Source: Auriscalpium vulgare
Lineage: Eukaryota > Basidiomycota > Agaricomycetes > Russulales > Auriscalpiaceae
Reading direction: 5' to 3'
Length of the DNA stretch: 64,000 nucleotides
Assembly (NCBI GenBank): GCA_019915015.1
Contig: JAHBBC010000001.1
Span: 1,178,001-1,242,000 of the forward strand
Shown here: positions 1 through 10,551 of the stretch, in pieces
Layout: every line of letters starts with the position of its first letter
How positions within the stretch are numbered: the stretch's first letter is position 1
Notes under the pieces: model-generated
Databases searched by the model: none
Seen by the model: the letters and a program-made list of their open reading frames with translations, nothing else
What the model was told of the DNA's origin: nothing
Position numbers and translations under genes: made by a program

Positions 1-1
1 A

Positions 2-2281
2 TACCCCGGAGCGGACGAGGAGCGCAAATACACGATGGGCGACCTCGATCAGCTCGTCGCCGAGACAGCCCGCCGAGGCATCACGACCATCGGCGACGTT
101 GGGGAATACTATCGCGGTTTCTACGCGATCTCCCAGTTTCTTATAGGGCGGCAGCGTATCTCCGAGCGCGACCGCGACTACACTTTCTTGCGTGGATTTC
201 AGAAGGGACTGCAAGATAGGATAGAGCAGCGGCTGCAGCTGAAGTATCCCGACCACGACCGCGACGGCCCGTACCCGATGGACCAAATAGTGGAAGCGGC
301 GCGGTACGTGCTGCACGGCACGTCGAGCACCCCGCGATCGGCAGGGCTCAGCGTCCCCGCGGGTCTGGCCGACTTGTCCCAACCCGTGGCCGTCAAGGCG
401 GAAGAACCTGCGATCAAGGTCGAGCAGTTTGCCGCTCTGATGGAGAAGGCGGCCGAGCAGATCGCGAAAGCGTATAGCGCGGGGAGAGCCGATGCGATGG
501 GGATGAGTAACGCAGGCCCGCAGCCGTCGGCGTACACGCGCGGGCCACCGGGCCCGATGATGGCGTCGGCCGCTCGTTTCGATCGTCCTCGCCCGGCCCC
601 GGGACAGGATGGCGCCAGGTGCTCGTTCTGCAACGGCCCCGAGCACTTCATCCGCGAATGCCTCGTCCTGCAAGACTACATAGCGACGGGGCGGGTGGTA
701 CGCAACGAGATGAACCAGGTGGTACTCAAGAGCGGCAGGCCAGTGCCATTTGGGCTAGGCCCGATTCAAGCGAGGGTAGACGAATATTATCGCACGGACC
801 CGTCCGGGCTGCGCGCCGACGTCGCGGCCAGAGTCGCGGGCAACGCGACGGAAACAATGATGTTGGCATCGACAGGCCCCATCGCTGTCACCGACTACCC
901 ACTCCGACCTGCGCGCGACCAGCCCGTCGCCGGGCTCATCCAGTTAATCCCGCCATTGACGGACGACGAGCGACTAGAGGAGTTGCGTCAAGAGATGGCG
1001 GTGCTAACACTCATGAAGGAGCAGAGGAACGCCGGCCGGGTCCGAAGGGAGGCTGCGATTCGCAACGGAGAGTTACCGCCACCAATCGGGCCGCTGCCCG
1101 GGGAGAGAGTGCGATCCAGGAAGCTAGTCCCTGAGGTGGTGATATCCCCGTCGAAATTCACGGCAAAACGGTCGAAGGTTACGTTCGCGGTGCCCGAAGA
1201 TCCAGAGGAGGCGGAAGAAGCGAGGGAAGCGAGCGAGGGCGAACCGACAGTCGAGAAGGACCCCAACGAGATAGAGCCGGAACCCATCCATCCGTTTGCC
1301 TCCGTACCCGACGCAACCTACATACCCGTCGGGGACGCGTCCCGACCAGACAAAGGGAAGAAGCCAGTCGCCGCCTATACCAAGGACACGCCCATCCATA
1401 GGGAAGAAGTCGCGAAGGAAGTCTACGGCCGCGCGATGGGGACTTCCGTCACTCTGACGCAGAGCGAGTTACTGTCGCTGGCGCCAGAAGTACGCTCCCA
1501 GTTGCGATACGCTATCACCCCGCGACGCATAGCGGCCCCGGTATTGTCCAGCGGGGACTCCCCAGTAGCGGTCCTGCACACGGCCGTAGCGGAAGGCGAA
1601 GATCCTACCAAGGAGTGGTCGGACTTACCAGGCGACTTGTACGAGGAAGAGCGCGAGCAGGAGAGAGATCGAGCGCGGGGATACACCTCGCACATGCCGT
1701 CGTCGTTCTTGCAGGCCATACAGAGCCAGCCAGCGGTGCCGCCTCGCGGGTCGCTAGTGCTCTCCGACCCGATGCTGACGTTGATGAGTGCCTCGGCCGA
1801 GAAACCGGCCCCGCTGGTGGTCGCAAAGGAGTCATCGGCATTGCGAGCGGTCCTGCCCTTGGTGGATAACCAAGCGCACATTGAGGCCATCCTGGACCCA
1901 GGGTCGCAGGTCATCTCCATGTCCGAGGACGTTTGCCATTTTCTCGGCCTAGCATACGATCCCGCGATCACACTGGACATGCTTTCCGCCAACGGCTCGA
2001 TTGACAAATCCCTCGGGCTAGCCCGCAACGTAGCGCTAAAGCTAGGCGACATTACGCTCTACGTGCAGATACACGTCATACGTTCTCCGGCCTACGACAT
2101 CCTGCTAGGGAGGCCCTTCGACGTCCTCACTGGGAGTATAGTCCGCAACTTTGAAGATGAGCGACAGACCATCACGATCACCGATCCCAACACTCAAGCG
2201 ACGGCGACCGTCCCGACAGTAGAGCGAGGCTCGCGTCGCATCGTTCAGAGCGCCGGCGAGCGCAGGGATTTTCGGCTCTAG
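2..2281 (+). CDS. gag: Gag-protease polyprotein of element 1 (5'-truncated by window)
   Basis: The frame is open from base 2 to a TAG at 2279-2281; the first ATG at 35 is internal, because the upstream codons still align with the gag of element 2. The product packages element RNA into cytoplasmic particles and carries the protease. Visible domains are a Retrotrans_gag-like helical region over about the first 100 residues (ERDRDYTFLRG), a CCHC zinc knuckle (CSFCNGPEHFIREC) near base 620, a proline- and acid-rich linker, and a C-terminal aspartic protease around bases 1850-2140 with AILDPGSQ and the hydrophobic YDILLGRPFD strand. The active-site triplet is D-P-G rather than the usual D-T/S-G; element 2 has the same. 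Pol follows in the -1 frame. Confidence 0.93.
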   Translation, partial: YPGADEERKYTMGDLDQLVAETARRGITTIGDVGEYYRGFYAISQFLIGRQRISERDRDYTFLRGFQKGLQDRIEQRLQLKYPDHDRDGPYPMDQIVEAARYVLHGTSSTPRSAGLSVPAGLADLSQPVAVKAEEPAIKVEQFAALMEKAAEQIAKAYSAGRADAMGMSNAGPQPSAYTRGPPGPMMASAARFDRPRPAPGQDGARCSFCNGPEHFIRECLVLQDYIATGRVVRNEMNQVVLKSGRPVPFGLGPIQARVDEYYRTDPSGLRADVAARVAGNATETMMLASTGPIAVTDYPLRPARDQPVAGLIQLIPPLTDDERLEELRQEMAVLTLMKEQRNAGRVRREAAIRNGELPPPIGPLPGERVRSRKLVPEVVISPSKFTAKRSKVTFAVPEDPEEAEEAREASEGEPTVEKDPNEIEPEPIHPFASVPDATYIPVGDASRPDKGKKPVAAYTKDTPIHREEVAKEVYGRAMGTSVTLTQSELLSLAPEVRSQLRYAITPRRIAAPVLSSGDSPVAVLHTAVAEGEDPTKEWSDLPGDLYEEEREQERDRARGYTSHMPSSFLQAIQSQPAVPPRGSLVLSDPMLTLMSASAEKPAPLVVAKESSALRAVLPLVDNQAHIEAILDPGSQVISMSEDVCHFLGLAYDPAITLDMLSANGSIDKSLGLARNVALKLGDITLYVQIHVIRSPAYDILLGRPFDVLTGSIVRNFEDERQTITITDPNTQATATVPTVERGSRRIVQSAGERRDFRL
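2266..2272 (+). promoter_or_regulatory. Probable -1 ribosomal frameshift heptamer G GAT TTT (gag/pol, element 1)
   Basis: The heptamer lies two codons before the gag stop at 2279. The -1 frame is open from here through the stop into the pol frame, which has no ATG at its beginning. G GAT TTT is a near-canonical slippery sequence; I recall a GGAUUUA-type site at the mouse mammary tumour virus pro/pol junction. Element 2 has G GGT TTT at the same place, a canonical X XXY YYZ heptamer. A downstream structure was not assessed. Confidence 0.6.
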
Positions 2282-2289
2282 AGGCGTCG

Positions 2290-5200
2290 TTGGACGACCA
2301 GGCGGAAGTGGCGCTCGTCCTCGAGTTCACGGGCGACGCCGCCGATCCTATTTCCGTGGAAGCCGTGGTCCCCTTCGACTCCTCTAGTTCGCCGGAAGAG
2401 TTACGAGCAACCTATCTATCATTTTGCGATCTCCCAGAATCTACCCCTCCCATATTTAATCGGCCGACAGACGCGACTTTGGACGCTCCGTCGGCGCCCG
2501 TCTTCTTTCTCGCCCCAGCCGGGGTGCCCTCGTTCGCGGGCGAACAGGAATTTCGCGACTGTAAGTCGTTGCCTAGCAGCGCGCGGGCACGCGCGGTTTT
2601 CGCAGCGACCAAGAAAAAGTATAAGCCCGCCCACCTAAAAGTGAAGCCAGTACTAGCCGACTTGCCTGGGCAGTTCAGAATCATACGCGACATACGAGGC
2701 GACCCGCTAGCGACACTACCCAAGTTACCGACGAAGCCCCCGACTTCCGGCCGACGGGGCGTTACACCGAGGAGCGCCGCGACCAATTCGACGTAGTTCA
2801 CGAGGGGGACTTCTTGTGGAAGGAGGAACGCAAGCTGATGCACCATTTTATGTGCGAGCACAACGGTGCGTTCGCGTGGGACGACAGCGAGCGAGGCCAC
2901 TTCCGCGAAGATTTCTTTCCGCCGGTCACGATACCCGTCGTACCGCACACGCCATGGGTACAACGCAACATACCGATCCCGCCGGGAATCTACGACCAAG
3001 TCATGGAACAAATCAGTCGGAAGTTGGCCGCGAACGTCTACGAACCATCCAATTCGTCGTATAGGTCGCGGTGGTTCTGCGTGGTCAAAAAGGATGGAAC
3101 GAGCCTGCGCATAGTGCACAGCCTGGAGCCGTTAAACGCCGTCACGATAGCTCATTCCGGTGTGCCCCCGTTTACCGACCAACTGGCCGAGCAATTCGCG
3201 GGTCGGGCTTGCGGCGCGATGCTGGATCTGTACGTCGGATACGACGAGCGAGCGTTGGACCCAGCGTCGCGCGACCTCACTACGTTCCAGACCCCTTACG
3301 GCGCGCTGCGGTTGGTAACACTACCGATGGGCTGGACGAATTCAGTGCCTATCTTCCACGACGACGTCACACATATCCTGAGGCCGGAAATTCCCCACGT
3401 CACGATACCGTTTATTGATGACGTACCGGTCAAGGGCCCCGCGAGCGAATACAAGGACGACCAGGGGAAGTACGAGACAATCGCTGACAACGAGGGCATC
3501 CGCCGATTTGTCTGGGAACACTTTCAGAATCTCAACCGCGTCGTACAGCGCATGGGTTATTCGGGCGGGACGTTTTCGGGTTGGAAGACTATTTTGTGCG
3601 CGCCCGAAATTGTCGTGGTCGGACACCGCTGCACGAGGGACGGGCGGATCCCCGACGAACAACGGGTGGCTAAGATTGTGAATTGGGGGCCATGTCAAGA
3701 CCTGTCTGATGTACGGGCGTTCCTCGGGACGGTCGGGGTGCTGAGGATCTTCATCCACCATTTCGCACATCGCGCGCATGCGCTCACGCACCTTACAAGG
3801 AAAGATGTGCCGTTCGAATTCGGAGCGGAACAGTTAGCAGCTATGGAAGATCTCAAAAGCGCGTTGCTGGAGTCGCCAGCTCTGAAACCGATCGACTATC
3901 AGTCGGGCGAACCGGTTATCCTCGCGGTCGATACGTCTCCTATTGCGGTCGGGTTCTTGCTGTGCCAGGCTGACGCCGACGATCCGAAGAGTCGCAAGAA
4001 GCGTCGGTACGCACGGTTTGGGTCCATCGCGTTGAACGATCGCGAGGCGCGTTTTTCGCAACCAAAGTTAGAATTATACGGCCTGTTTCGGGCGCTCCGC
4101 GCGCTGAAGATATATCTCATCGGAGTGCGGAACATGGTCGTGGAAGTCGACGCACGCTACATTAAGGGCATGCTCGACAACCCCGATATTGAACCCTCAG
4201 CCAGCATGAATCGGTGGATTATTGCCATTCTAATGTTCCATTTCGTCCTCGTTCACGTGCCCGGCCTATTTCATGGACCTGACGGGATGTCACGACGAAG
4301 GCGCCAACCGGGCGACGTACCAGAAAACGAGCACGACGGGTTCGAGGACTGGGTCGACGCCATGTATGGATTTATTCACCTCGTAAACGCATACGTACCG
4401 CGCAGTACAAGGCCACGGTCGGGGGATCCGCGCGACCACCCAAGGGCCGCGATCGCGACGTTCGTTACCCAGGCCGCCCCGACAGAGTTGTCTTACGACG
4501 CCGTCGACCGCGACATCAAGGCGCAGCAAGCCGACGAACGAATCGTGCGAGTACGGGAATGGCACAACACGCTCCAGCGGCCGGAAGGCCTAGCAGACCA
4601 AGAGTATGCGACGTTCCTGCGGTACTGCACCGAGTTCTTCCTCGACGGCACGAGTCTCTTTCGCAAGGAGCCCCAGGGGCGACACCAACTCGTACTGCCC
4701 CCGGAACGCCGCATAGGAGCCCTGAAGGCGTGCCACGACGACGTCGGCCATCGCGGCGCGTACCCGACGAAGATGTTTCTCCTCGAACGCTTTTGGTGGC
4801 CCTACATGGACCGCGACGTCGCGTGGTTTGTGCGATCGTGCCACATCTGCCAGGTGCGGCAGGTGAAGCACGTGCTGATCCCCCCAACGGTCGCGACGCC
4901 GGCGCCGCTGTTTGCCAAGATGTACGCTGATACCATGCACATGCCGGCTTCACGGGGCTTTAAATACATCGTACAAGGAAGGTGCTCGGTCTCGCACTTC
5001 CCAGAATGGCGTATGCTGCGACAGGAAAACGCGAAGTCGCTCGCACGATGGATATTCGAGGACGTACTCTGTCGCTGGGGAGCGCTCCGGGAAATTGTAA
5101 CGGATAACGGAACGCCGTACCTGGCAGCGATGAAGCATCTCGAAGAAGATTACGGCGTGCACCACATCCGCATCTCCGGTTATAACTCGAGATCCAACGG

Positions 5201-5948
5201 AATCGTAGAGCGATCACATTTCGACGTCCGACAGGCCTTGTACAAAGCCGCCGACGGTGACGCGAGCAAGTGGGCCGCGGTCGCACACTCGGTATTCTGG
5301 GCGGACAGGATCACGACGCGCAGGCGTATGGGCTGCTCCCCCTACTTCGCGGCGACCGGCACGCAGGCGTTGATGCCCCTCGATATCGTCGAAGCGACGT
5401 ACCTCCTACCACCGCCCGACTCAATACTGTCGACCACGGATTTAATCGCGCGACGCGCTGTCGCACTACAGAAGCGCCGCACCCAGCTCCGCACACTCCA
5501 CTCGAAGGTGTTCGACAAGCGGCGGCACGATGCTCTAATTTTCGAGCGCGACCACGAAGTGTCGATCAAGAATTACGGCTTCCAACGAGGGGACCTCGTC
5601 CTGGTGCGCTTCACGCAGTTCGAGAAATCGCTCGACCGCAAGATGCTGCCCCGTTACGACGGTCCGTTCATCGTAATCGGACGGCGACGCGGCGGGCCGT
5701 ACGTCCTGTGCGACATGCACGGGGCGGTCTTTGACAGGCCCACAGCGGAGTTTCGCGTCGTTCCGTACTTCGCGCGACCGCACATCACGCTACCTCCGCT
5801 GCCGGAGTTCATTGACATACCCGCCAGGCGACTAAACGAACTCCTCGGGCAGCCTGACGTCGACGCCCAAGCACAGGAATCACGCAGCATCGACAGCGAC
5901 GCATCGGACACCGCGAGCAACAGCGCAGAAGACGGCAGTGTCACCTGA
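2290..5948 (+). pseudogene. pol: Pol polyprotein (RT-RNaseH-integrase) of element 1, frameshifted
   Basis: Pol copies the element RNA and integrates the cDNA. It is read in two frames: 2290-2796 and about 2742-5948. The frame changes at the C run 2737-2741, which has five C where element 2 implies six, so one base appears to be lost (real mutation or base-calling error). After the break the frame is clean: RT with FIDDVPVKGP as the YxDD-type motif near 3409-3438, RNase H with VDTSPIAVGF near 3928, an integrase HHCC finger (CHDDVGH to CHICQ, about 4729-4853), integrase catalytic D (YADTMHMP), D (VTDNGTPY) and E (GIVERSHF), and a GPFIVI/GPY-like module near 5662. There is no chromodomain. The first codon here is TTG, so pol is probably made by -1 frameshifting from gag. 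Confidence 0.9.
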
Positions 5949-5986
5949 CAGGCCCTGTACCGCTGCTGGGGTCAGCAGTCTCAGTC

Positions 5987-5996
5987 GGGGGGAGGA
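5987..5996 (+). other. Internal PPT-like purine tract after pol (element 1)
   Basis: GGGGGGAGGA inside TCAGTCGGGGGGAGGATG, 38 nt after the pol stop. The same core recurs between the B and A genes and directly before the 3' LTR, and at all three matching places in element 2. It may be a secondary plus-strand priming site or a scar of modular assembly. Confidence 0.5.
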
Positions 5997-6268
5997 TGCG
6001 ACGAGACGAGACTAGGAGGCACGCTAAGGAGATACACCACGGACAGTACATTGACCCTACTGATTTAACTTATTTTTCTTCCTCCTTTGTGGTGGGGGAG
6101 CACTAAAATTCTATTTTTACGAGCACATGCAGGTGGACAGCACACGAGAATCAAGAAAGGTAGCAGAGGTACGCTACGCAAGAAAAGGGAAAAGAAAACA
6201 CGTCGAGCGGCCGGGTATCGTACAACTATAGAAGGGGAAAAGGACAGGGAAGGTCGGGAAAACGTACA

Positions 6269-8460
6269 CTACTCGTCGACGTCCATGGCGACGGCCTCCG
6301 CGGAGGCAGCACCCTCCTCAGCAGCCGCCTCGCTGCTCTCCTCGTCCGTCGCGACTTCCCCGCCCTCGGCCACAGCGACGCCCGCGTCTTCTTCTTCCTC
6401 CTCATCCTCCGCATCGGCAGCACCGTCCGACGGTCGGTCGACCTCGTCGGGACCGTCGCTCTTGGCTGCGACTACGTCGTCCTCCTCGCTGCTCTCCTCG
6501 TCCGTCGCGACTTCCCCGCCCTCGGCCACAACGACGCCCGCGTCTTCTTCTTCCTCCTCGTCCGTCGCAACTTCCCCGCCCTCGTCACCATGGTCGGCCG
6601 CAGCGTCCGACGAACCCGCGACGGGAGCCGGGCTGGCACGACCCGAAGCGTGGTCGTCCTCCTCCTCGTCGGGACTCGGCGGCTGGTCGGGGACGGCGAG
6701 CTCGTCTTCGTCCTCGTCGGAGTCGGCGGGATCGCCCGGCGTCGAGGCGGCGACGGAACTCGGCGGGATGGTGGCAATGGCCGGCGAGTCGGGAGCGTGG
6801 GCAGCGCTAGGCCCGGCGATGGGGGAACCAGGCGGCGAGGGAGAGGGAGCGGCGTCGGAGCCGGGGACCTCGGACGTGTCCCGCGCCCCGTACCGATGAG
6901 TCAACTGCGCCCAGCGAAGGAGGAGGCGGTCGTGGCGGTGCGGCCAGGTGAGGAGGACGGTCCGACTGGCATCGAGCTCCGCCTGGACGAGGGCGATGGA
7001 CTCGGCGCCCTCGGGGAAGCGGTCGGCAGCCGGGAGCGACTCGAACCGACCGACATCCGCGTCCACAGACGACAAGACCTCGGCCAGGAGCTCGCGGGCG
7101 CGGCGCGGGGGATCTGTGAAAGGGGACCAGAGTCGTCAGAAAGGGGACCGGCGAGAGACGGGGGAGCACCCACCCATGGAGTCGGCGGACGCGAGCAGGT
7201 CCTCCAGCAGGCGGGCGGTGGACGACATCGCGGCGGCACGAGGTGCCGAGCGAGACCGCGGGGCACGAGAAGCAGCCCGCGAGCGGCCAGAACGCCCGCG
7301 GTTGGAGCGGGGAGGGGGAGCGAGCGGTCGCGTACCGTCCGCGAGCACGGCGCCGGAGCAGGATTTTCGCTGCGCGCGGCAGCGGATGCACTTCGAGGGT
7401 CGGTGCGGCTTGAACTCGCACCGCTTGGGCCCTTGCTTGAAGTTCGTGGCACAGCGGGTGCACCGGGTGGCAGTCTGCGAAACGAGGGGCGTGAGCCAGA
7501 GCGGGTACAGCGGAAGGATGGCGCGACTTACCTTGAGGCGCTCGCCGGCGTAGCGCTCAGTGTTTGTGGGGCGGCGGTCCGACTTGTGGAACATCGCATC
7601 GCCGTCCTCGTCGACCGCCTCCGACAGCGAGTCGTCGAGGCCGACAGGAGGCGACGGCGACGAGGCGCTACGGCGGGAGAGGGCGGGCGCGACGGAGGCG
7701 GGGGTCAGACGGCCCCTTTTGGTGGGGCGACCACGGGCGGAGCGGGGGCGAGGCGGCGAACGGGGAGACGATGTAGGCGCGGGCGAGCGCGACGCGCGGC
7801 GCTTCCCCGCGACCTTGGCAGACACCGAAGCGGTCGACACATCGGTGCGCGCAGCGTGGCGCTCACCCCGAGCAGAACGAGGGGACGCAGGGGGTACAGC
7901 GCGCGGCAGCACAACCTCGACACGGTTGGCGGGCACGCGGCGAGCCTGTGAGCGCAGCCGGGGGCGTGTTAGCGGCGATACAGGCAAGACGGGAAGCTGA
8001 CGCACCTTGGGGCGACCGGTACGAACTGGGCGAGTCTCCGCCTCCACGTCCCCTCCAGCGACGACAGCGGGCGGCAGAGTAGCGGCGGGTCGGGTAGGCG
8101 GCGGGGCGGACGCGGGGGCGTCGACGGCGTCCTCGTCCTCCTCCTCGTCGTCGAGGGCCTGGTGCGGCGGACGGACGGCCTCCTCGAGGGCGTAGAAGCG
8201 CGCCCGCGCCGCGGCCGAGAACGTAACGCCGCGATCACGAGCGTCGTGGTAGGTGCGCTGAGCGGCGACAGACAACGAAGAGTTAGCGGGGTTGGCAAGG
8301 ACTGTGAGAGCGGGCGCACCATGAACTGGCGGACTTGGGGCCGCAACAGAGCGAGCTGAGGCTCGGCGGTGGCGTCGCGAGCCATGCCCGCCAGCAAGGC
8401 GTGCTGGGCGTCCAGCAGCGCGCGGGTGGCAGCGGTGTCGGCGGAGGATGCGGCGTCCAT
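6269..8460 (-). CDS. Gene C of element 1: spliced zinc-cluster-like protein, antisense to gag-pol
   Basis: Five exons on the minus strand: 8460-8320, 8257-8006, 7945-7532, 7474-7174, 7113-6269, giving about 650 aa. Introns 8319-8258, 8005-7946, 7531-7475 and 7173-7114 have donors GTGCGC, GTGCGT, GTAAGT and GTGGGT, acceptors ending in AG, and phases 0,0,0,1, the same as gene C of element 2. Intron 1 shifts the frame and intron 4 holds a stop, so splicing is required. Residues about 274-308 have six cysteines spaced C-X2-C-X10-C-X9-C-X2-C-X6-C (CTRC ... CIRC ... C), like a widened fungal Zn2Cys6 cluster. Basic Arg/Pro/Ser-rich stretches precede and follow it, and the C-terminal 200 residues are strongly acidic with repeated EGGEVATDEE units. 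A nuclear DNA-binding or chromatin role is inferred only. Confidence 0.8.
6330..6584. repeat. Imperfect direct repeats in the acidic tail of gene C (element 1)
   Basis: A segment of about 72 bp at 6330-6401 recurs nearly unchanged at 6489-6560, with a third partial copy to about 6584. It encodes repeated acidic units with the core GGEVATDEE on the minus strand. The tail therefore varies by unit duplication; the tail of gene C in element 2 has no such array. Confidence 0.8.
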
Positions 8461-8947
8461 GGGAAAGGAATCGGGGTGTCGAGGGAGGGAGCGAGTGAGG
8501 GGGAAGGAGGGAAGAAGGGCGACGGCGACTTCGCCACAGGCGCACGAACAATGGCGCGTGCGTGGGAGCGACCGGCCGCGTGGCCCGGCCAGAGCGCTGG
8601 TTTTGCCTCCGAGCGCCCACGACGCCGGGTCGATCCGCGATCTGATCAGCGATCGTTGATTTGATCCCGCGACAGGCCCCGGACCGGTGCGGGACGCCAC
8701 GCGCGGCTCCGACGCCGCGTGGCGGGCACGTGTTGCTGGCGCGAGCGAAATCGCACAAGTCGTTGGCGCCCGCCCCTCCCACGGGGCGCGACCACGGTAC
8801 ACTGGCGTCGCACAAGCGGGTAACGCGTCGCAAGTTCAATACTCGTATTGGGAGGCATTCAACGACGTACATGCGGGCACAAGGCACTACACTAACGCGG
8901 GCTCTTTCTTTCCCTTTATCTCCCGACGCTCCGACAGTGCGACGACG
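8461..8947. other. Spacer between genes C and B (element 1)
   Basis: This gap of about 490 bp should hold the 5' flank of gene C and the 3' end of gene B. I see no clear TATA box and no further coding potential. Confidence 0.4.
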
Positions 8948-10129
8948 CTACAGCGTGGCAGGATCGTCACGCGGGATACGCCCCTGCTGATTGAGGCGCC
9001 CCCGAGTCGCACCCCCGCCTCGACGACCACGGTGCGCGTTTTGCCAACCCATCGGGACTGCGCGGAACGTCACGACCTCGTCCAAGAACATCGTCGGGTC
9101 GCTGTGGACGTCGGCCAATAACTCGGTGGGGAGGTTCGACGCGAGGATAGCGCTCTCAATGGCGGTGCGCGCATGAAGACTGTCGATAGTGGTGGACCAC
9201 TGCAAGGCGTCGCGCAGATACGCGGCAGCGGCGGCCTCCAAGAACCCATCCGCAGAGTCAAAGGCGTCGGCATACGGACCCCAGCGACCACGCGCGCGGC
9301 GGTCGTCGGGTCGCGCAAGTTGCGCGATGGTGCCGTAGATCGACGCCAAGGTCGCCACGGTCTCGGTGGTGTGGGTAATGAGCGTATCGGACAGAGGGTG
9401 CGCGAGGGTACGCAGGAGGTCGGGGAGGGATATGCCGGTGGTCGAGTAGGAGAGGCGATGGACCTCGGACAGGAGGGCCTCTTCCCCGCCGTTCAGGCGC
9501 TGAAGAGCCGAAGCGCAAGCATTCATGCCGGCAATGAACTCCGCGTGGACTGTCGCGTCGATGCCCGCTCCGCGACCGGTGGGATGAGCGGCCAAGCAGA
9601 GCTCACCAAGGCTGCGACGGTACTGGGGAACGGACGTGCGGCCCGACTCAAATGCGGCCCACAGGGCGCCCTCGCAGAGGCGCGAGAGCTGGCGAGAGTG
9701 GTCGCGATTGTTCGGGAAGGTGAATCCAGCGATCGGGCGAACCGAAAATGTCGGGTCGAGAGGAGCGGACGTCGGAGGCGCGAGGTCGCTGATGAGGTTA
9801 CCACCCCATTCAGCAAACGCGGCGCGCGACTCGGGGGACACAGTGAACAGCGTCTCGAAGACGGGGCTGACAATTGCCTGGACAAGACGAAGGACGGATG
9901 GCTTCGCAGTGTTATACACTTCATTCTGGATAAGCGCGACACGGACGTGAGCGGGGATCGCAACGACAGCGCGAGGACTTACGTAGAGCGTAGCAACCTT
10001 GCGACCCCACTCCTCCCGAGCCAGAACCAGGGTCTCGACGGGAGCGGTCTCCAGGTCAATCGCGGGCGGAGTGAGGAGTAGCCCGACAAGGGCGAAAGCA
10101 CGCGCCTCAAGGGTGAAACTGGACGACAT
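8948..10129 (-). CDS. Gene B of element 1: spliced accessory protein, antisense to gag-pol
   Basis: Two exons, 10129-9983 (49 codons) and 9925-8948, giving about 374 aa. The 57-nt intron 9982-9926 begins GTAAGT and ends ATCCAG. I chose ATG 10129 because exon 1 is then 49 codons, as in gene B and gene A of element 2. The intron is a multiple of three with no stop, so an unspliced form would also read through. The protein is predicted mainly helical, with a conserved block REEWGRKV before the intron and PVFETLFTVSP...FAEWGG after it. It is collinear with gene B of element 2 and distantly related to gene A. No catalytic motif, signal peptide or membrane segment is visible; function unknown. Confidence 0.78.
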   Translation of the reverse strand: MSSSFTLEARAFALVGLLLTPPAIDLETAPVETLVLAREEWGRKVATLYVSPRAVVAIPAHVRVALIQNEVYNTAKPSVLRLVQAIVSPVFETLFTVSPESRAAFAEWGGNLISDLAPPTSAPLDPTFSVRPIAGFTFPNNRDHSRQLSRLCEGALWAAFESGRTSVPQYRRSLGELCLAAHPTGRGAGIDATVHAEFIAGMNACASALQRLNGGEEALLSEVHRLSYSTTGISLPDLLRTLAHPLSDTLITHTTETVATLASIYGTIAQLARPDDRRARGRWGPYADAFDSADGFLEAAAAAYLRDALQWSTTIDSLHARTAIESAILASNLPTELLADVHSDPTMFLDEVVTFRAVPMGWQNAHRGRRGGGATRGRLNQQGRIPRDDPATL

Positions 10130-10252
10130 GGTCGGAGGCTGGGTCGCACGCACCGACCGCACTCGTTATGTAGGCCGTCGGAAACCCGCCGCGACCCGAT
10201 ATGCCGGGGTTTGGCCGGAGAATTTGCGTCTGAGGACAGGCGCAGATTTCAG

Positions 10253-10264
10253 TTGGGGGGAGGA
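10253..10264 (+). other. Internal PPT-like purine tract between B and A (element 1)
   Basis: TTGGGGGGAGGA preceded by GATTTCAG. Element 2 has the same block (minus strand) at the matching place, with ATTTCAGTTGGGGGGAGGA conserved. It lies upstream of gene B on the minus strand and downstream of gene A. Confidence 0.55.
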
Positions 10265-10551
10265 TGGCCAGTCACGAGCGACGAGGAGAAAGATAGGGAT
10301 TTTCTCGGCGACGGGTGACCAGCCTGCGCAGGGTGCACGAGGAACAAGTAGCCAGAAGGGAGCGGGACAAGACAAAGTCAGAGCCGACCACGCGCAACCG
10401 AATCCGCGATCCATCAGAACACGGTCGGAGACCGCGCGACGCTATGAGTCGCCCACGCAGCGAAACGCGACGATCTTTGCTATGAGACATCAGGGGCCAC
10501 AGTTCTGTGCGATTCATGGCGGCCGGAGAGACCATTTACAGAAGGGGTACA

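Noticed and set aside
6087..6899. 270-codon plus-strand frame rich in Ser/Ala
   Set aside because: Mirror image of the acidic repeat tail of gene C on the minus strand; no conserved counterpart in element 2.
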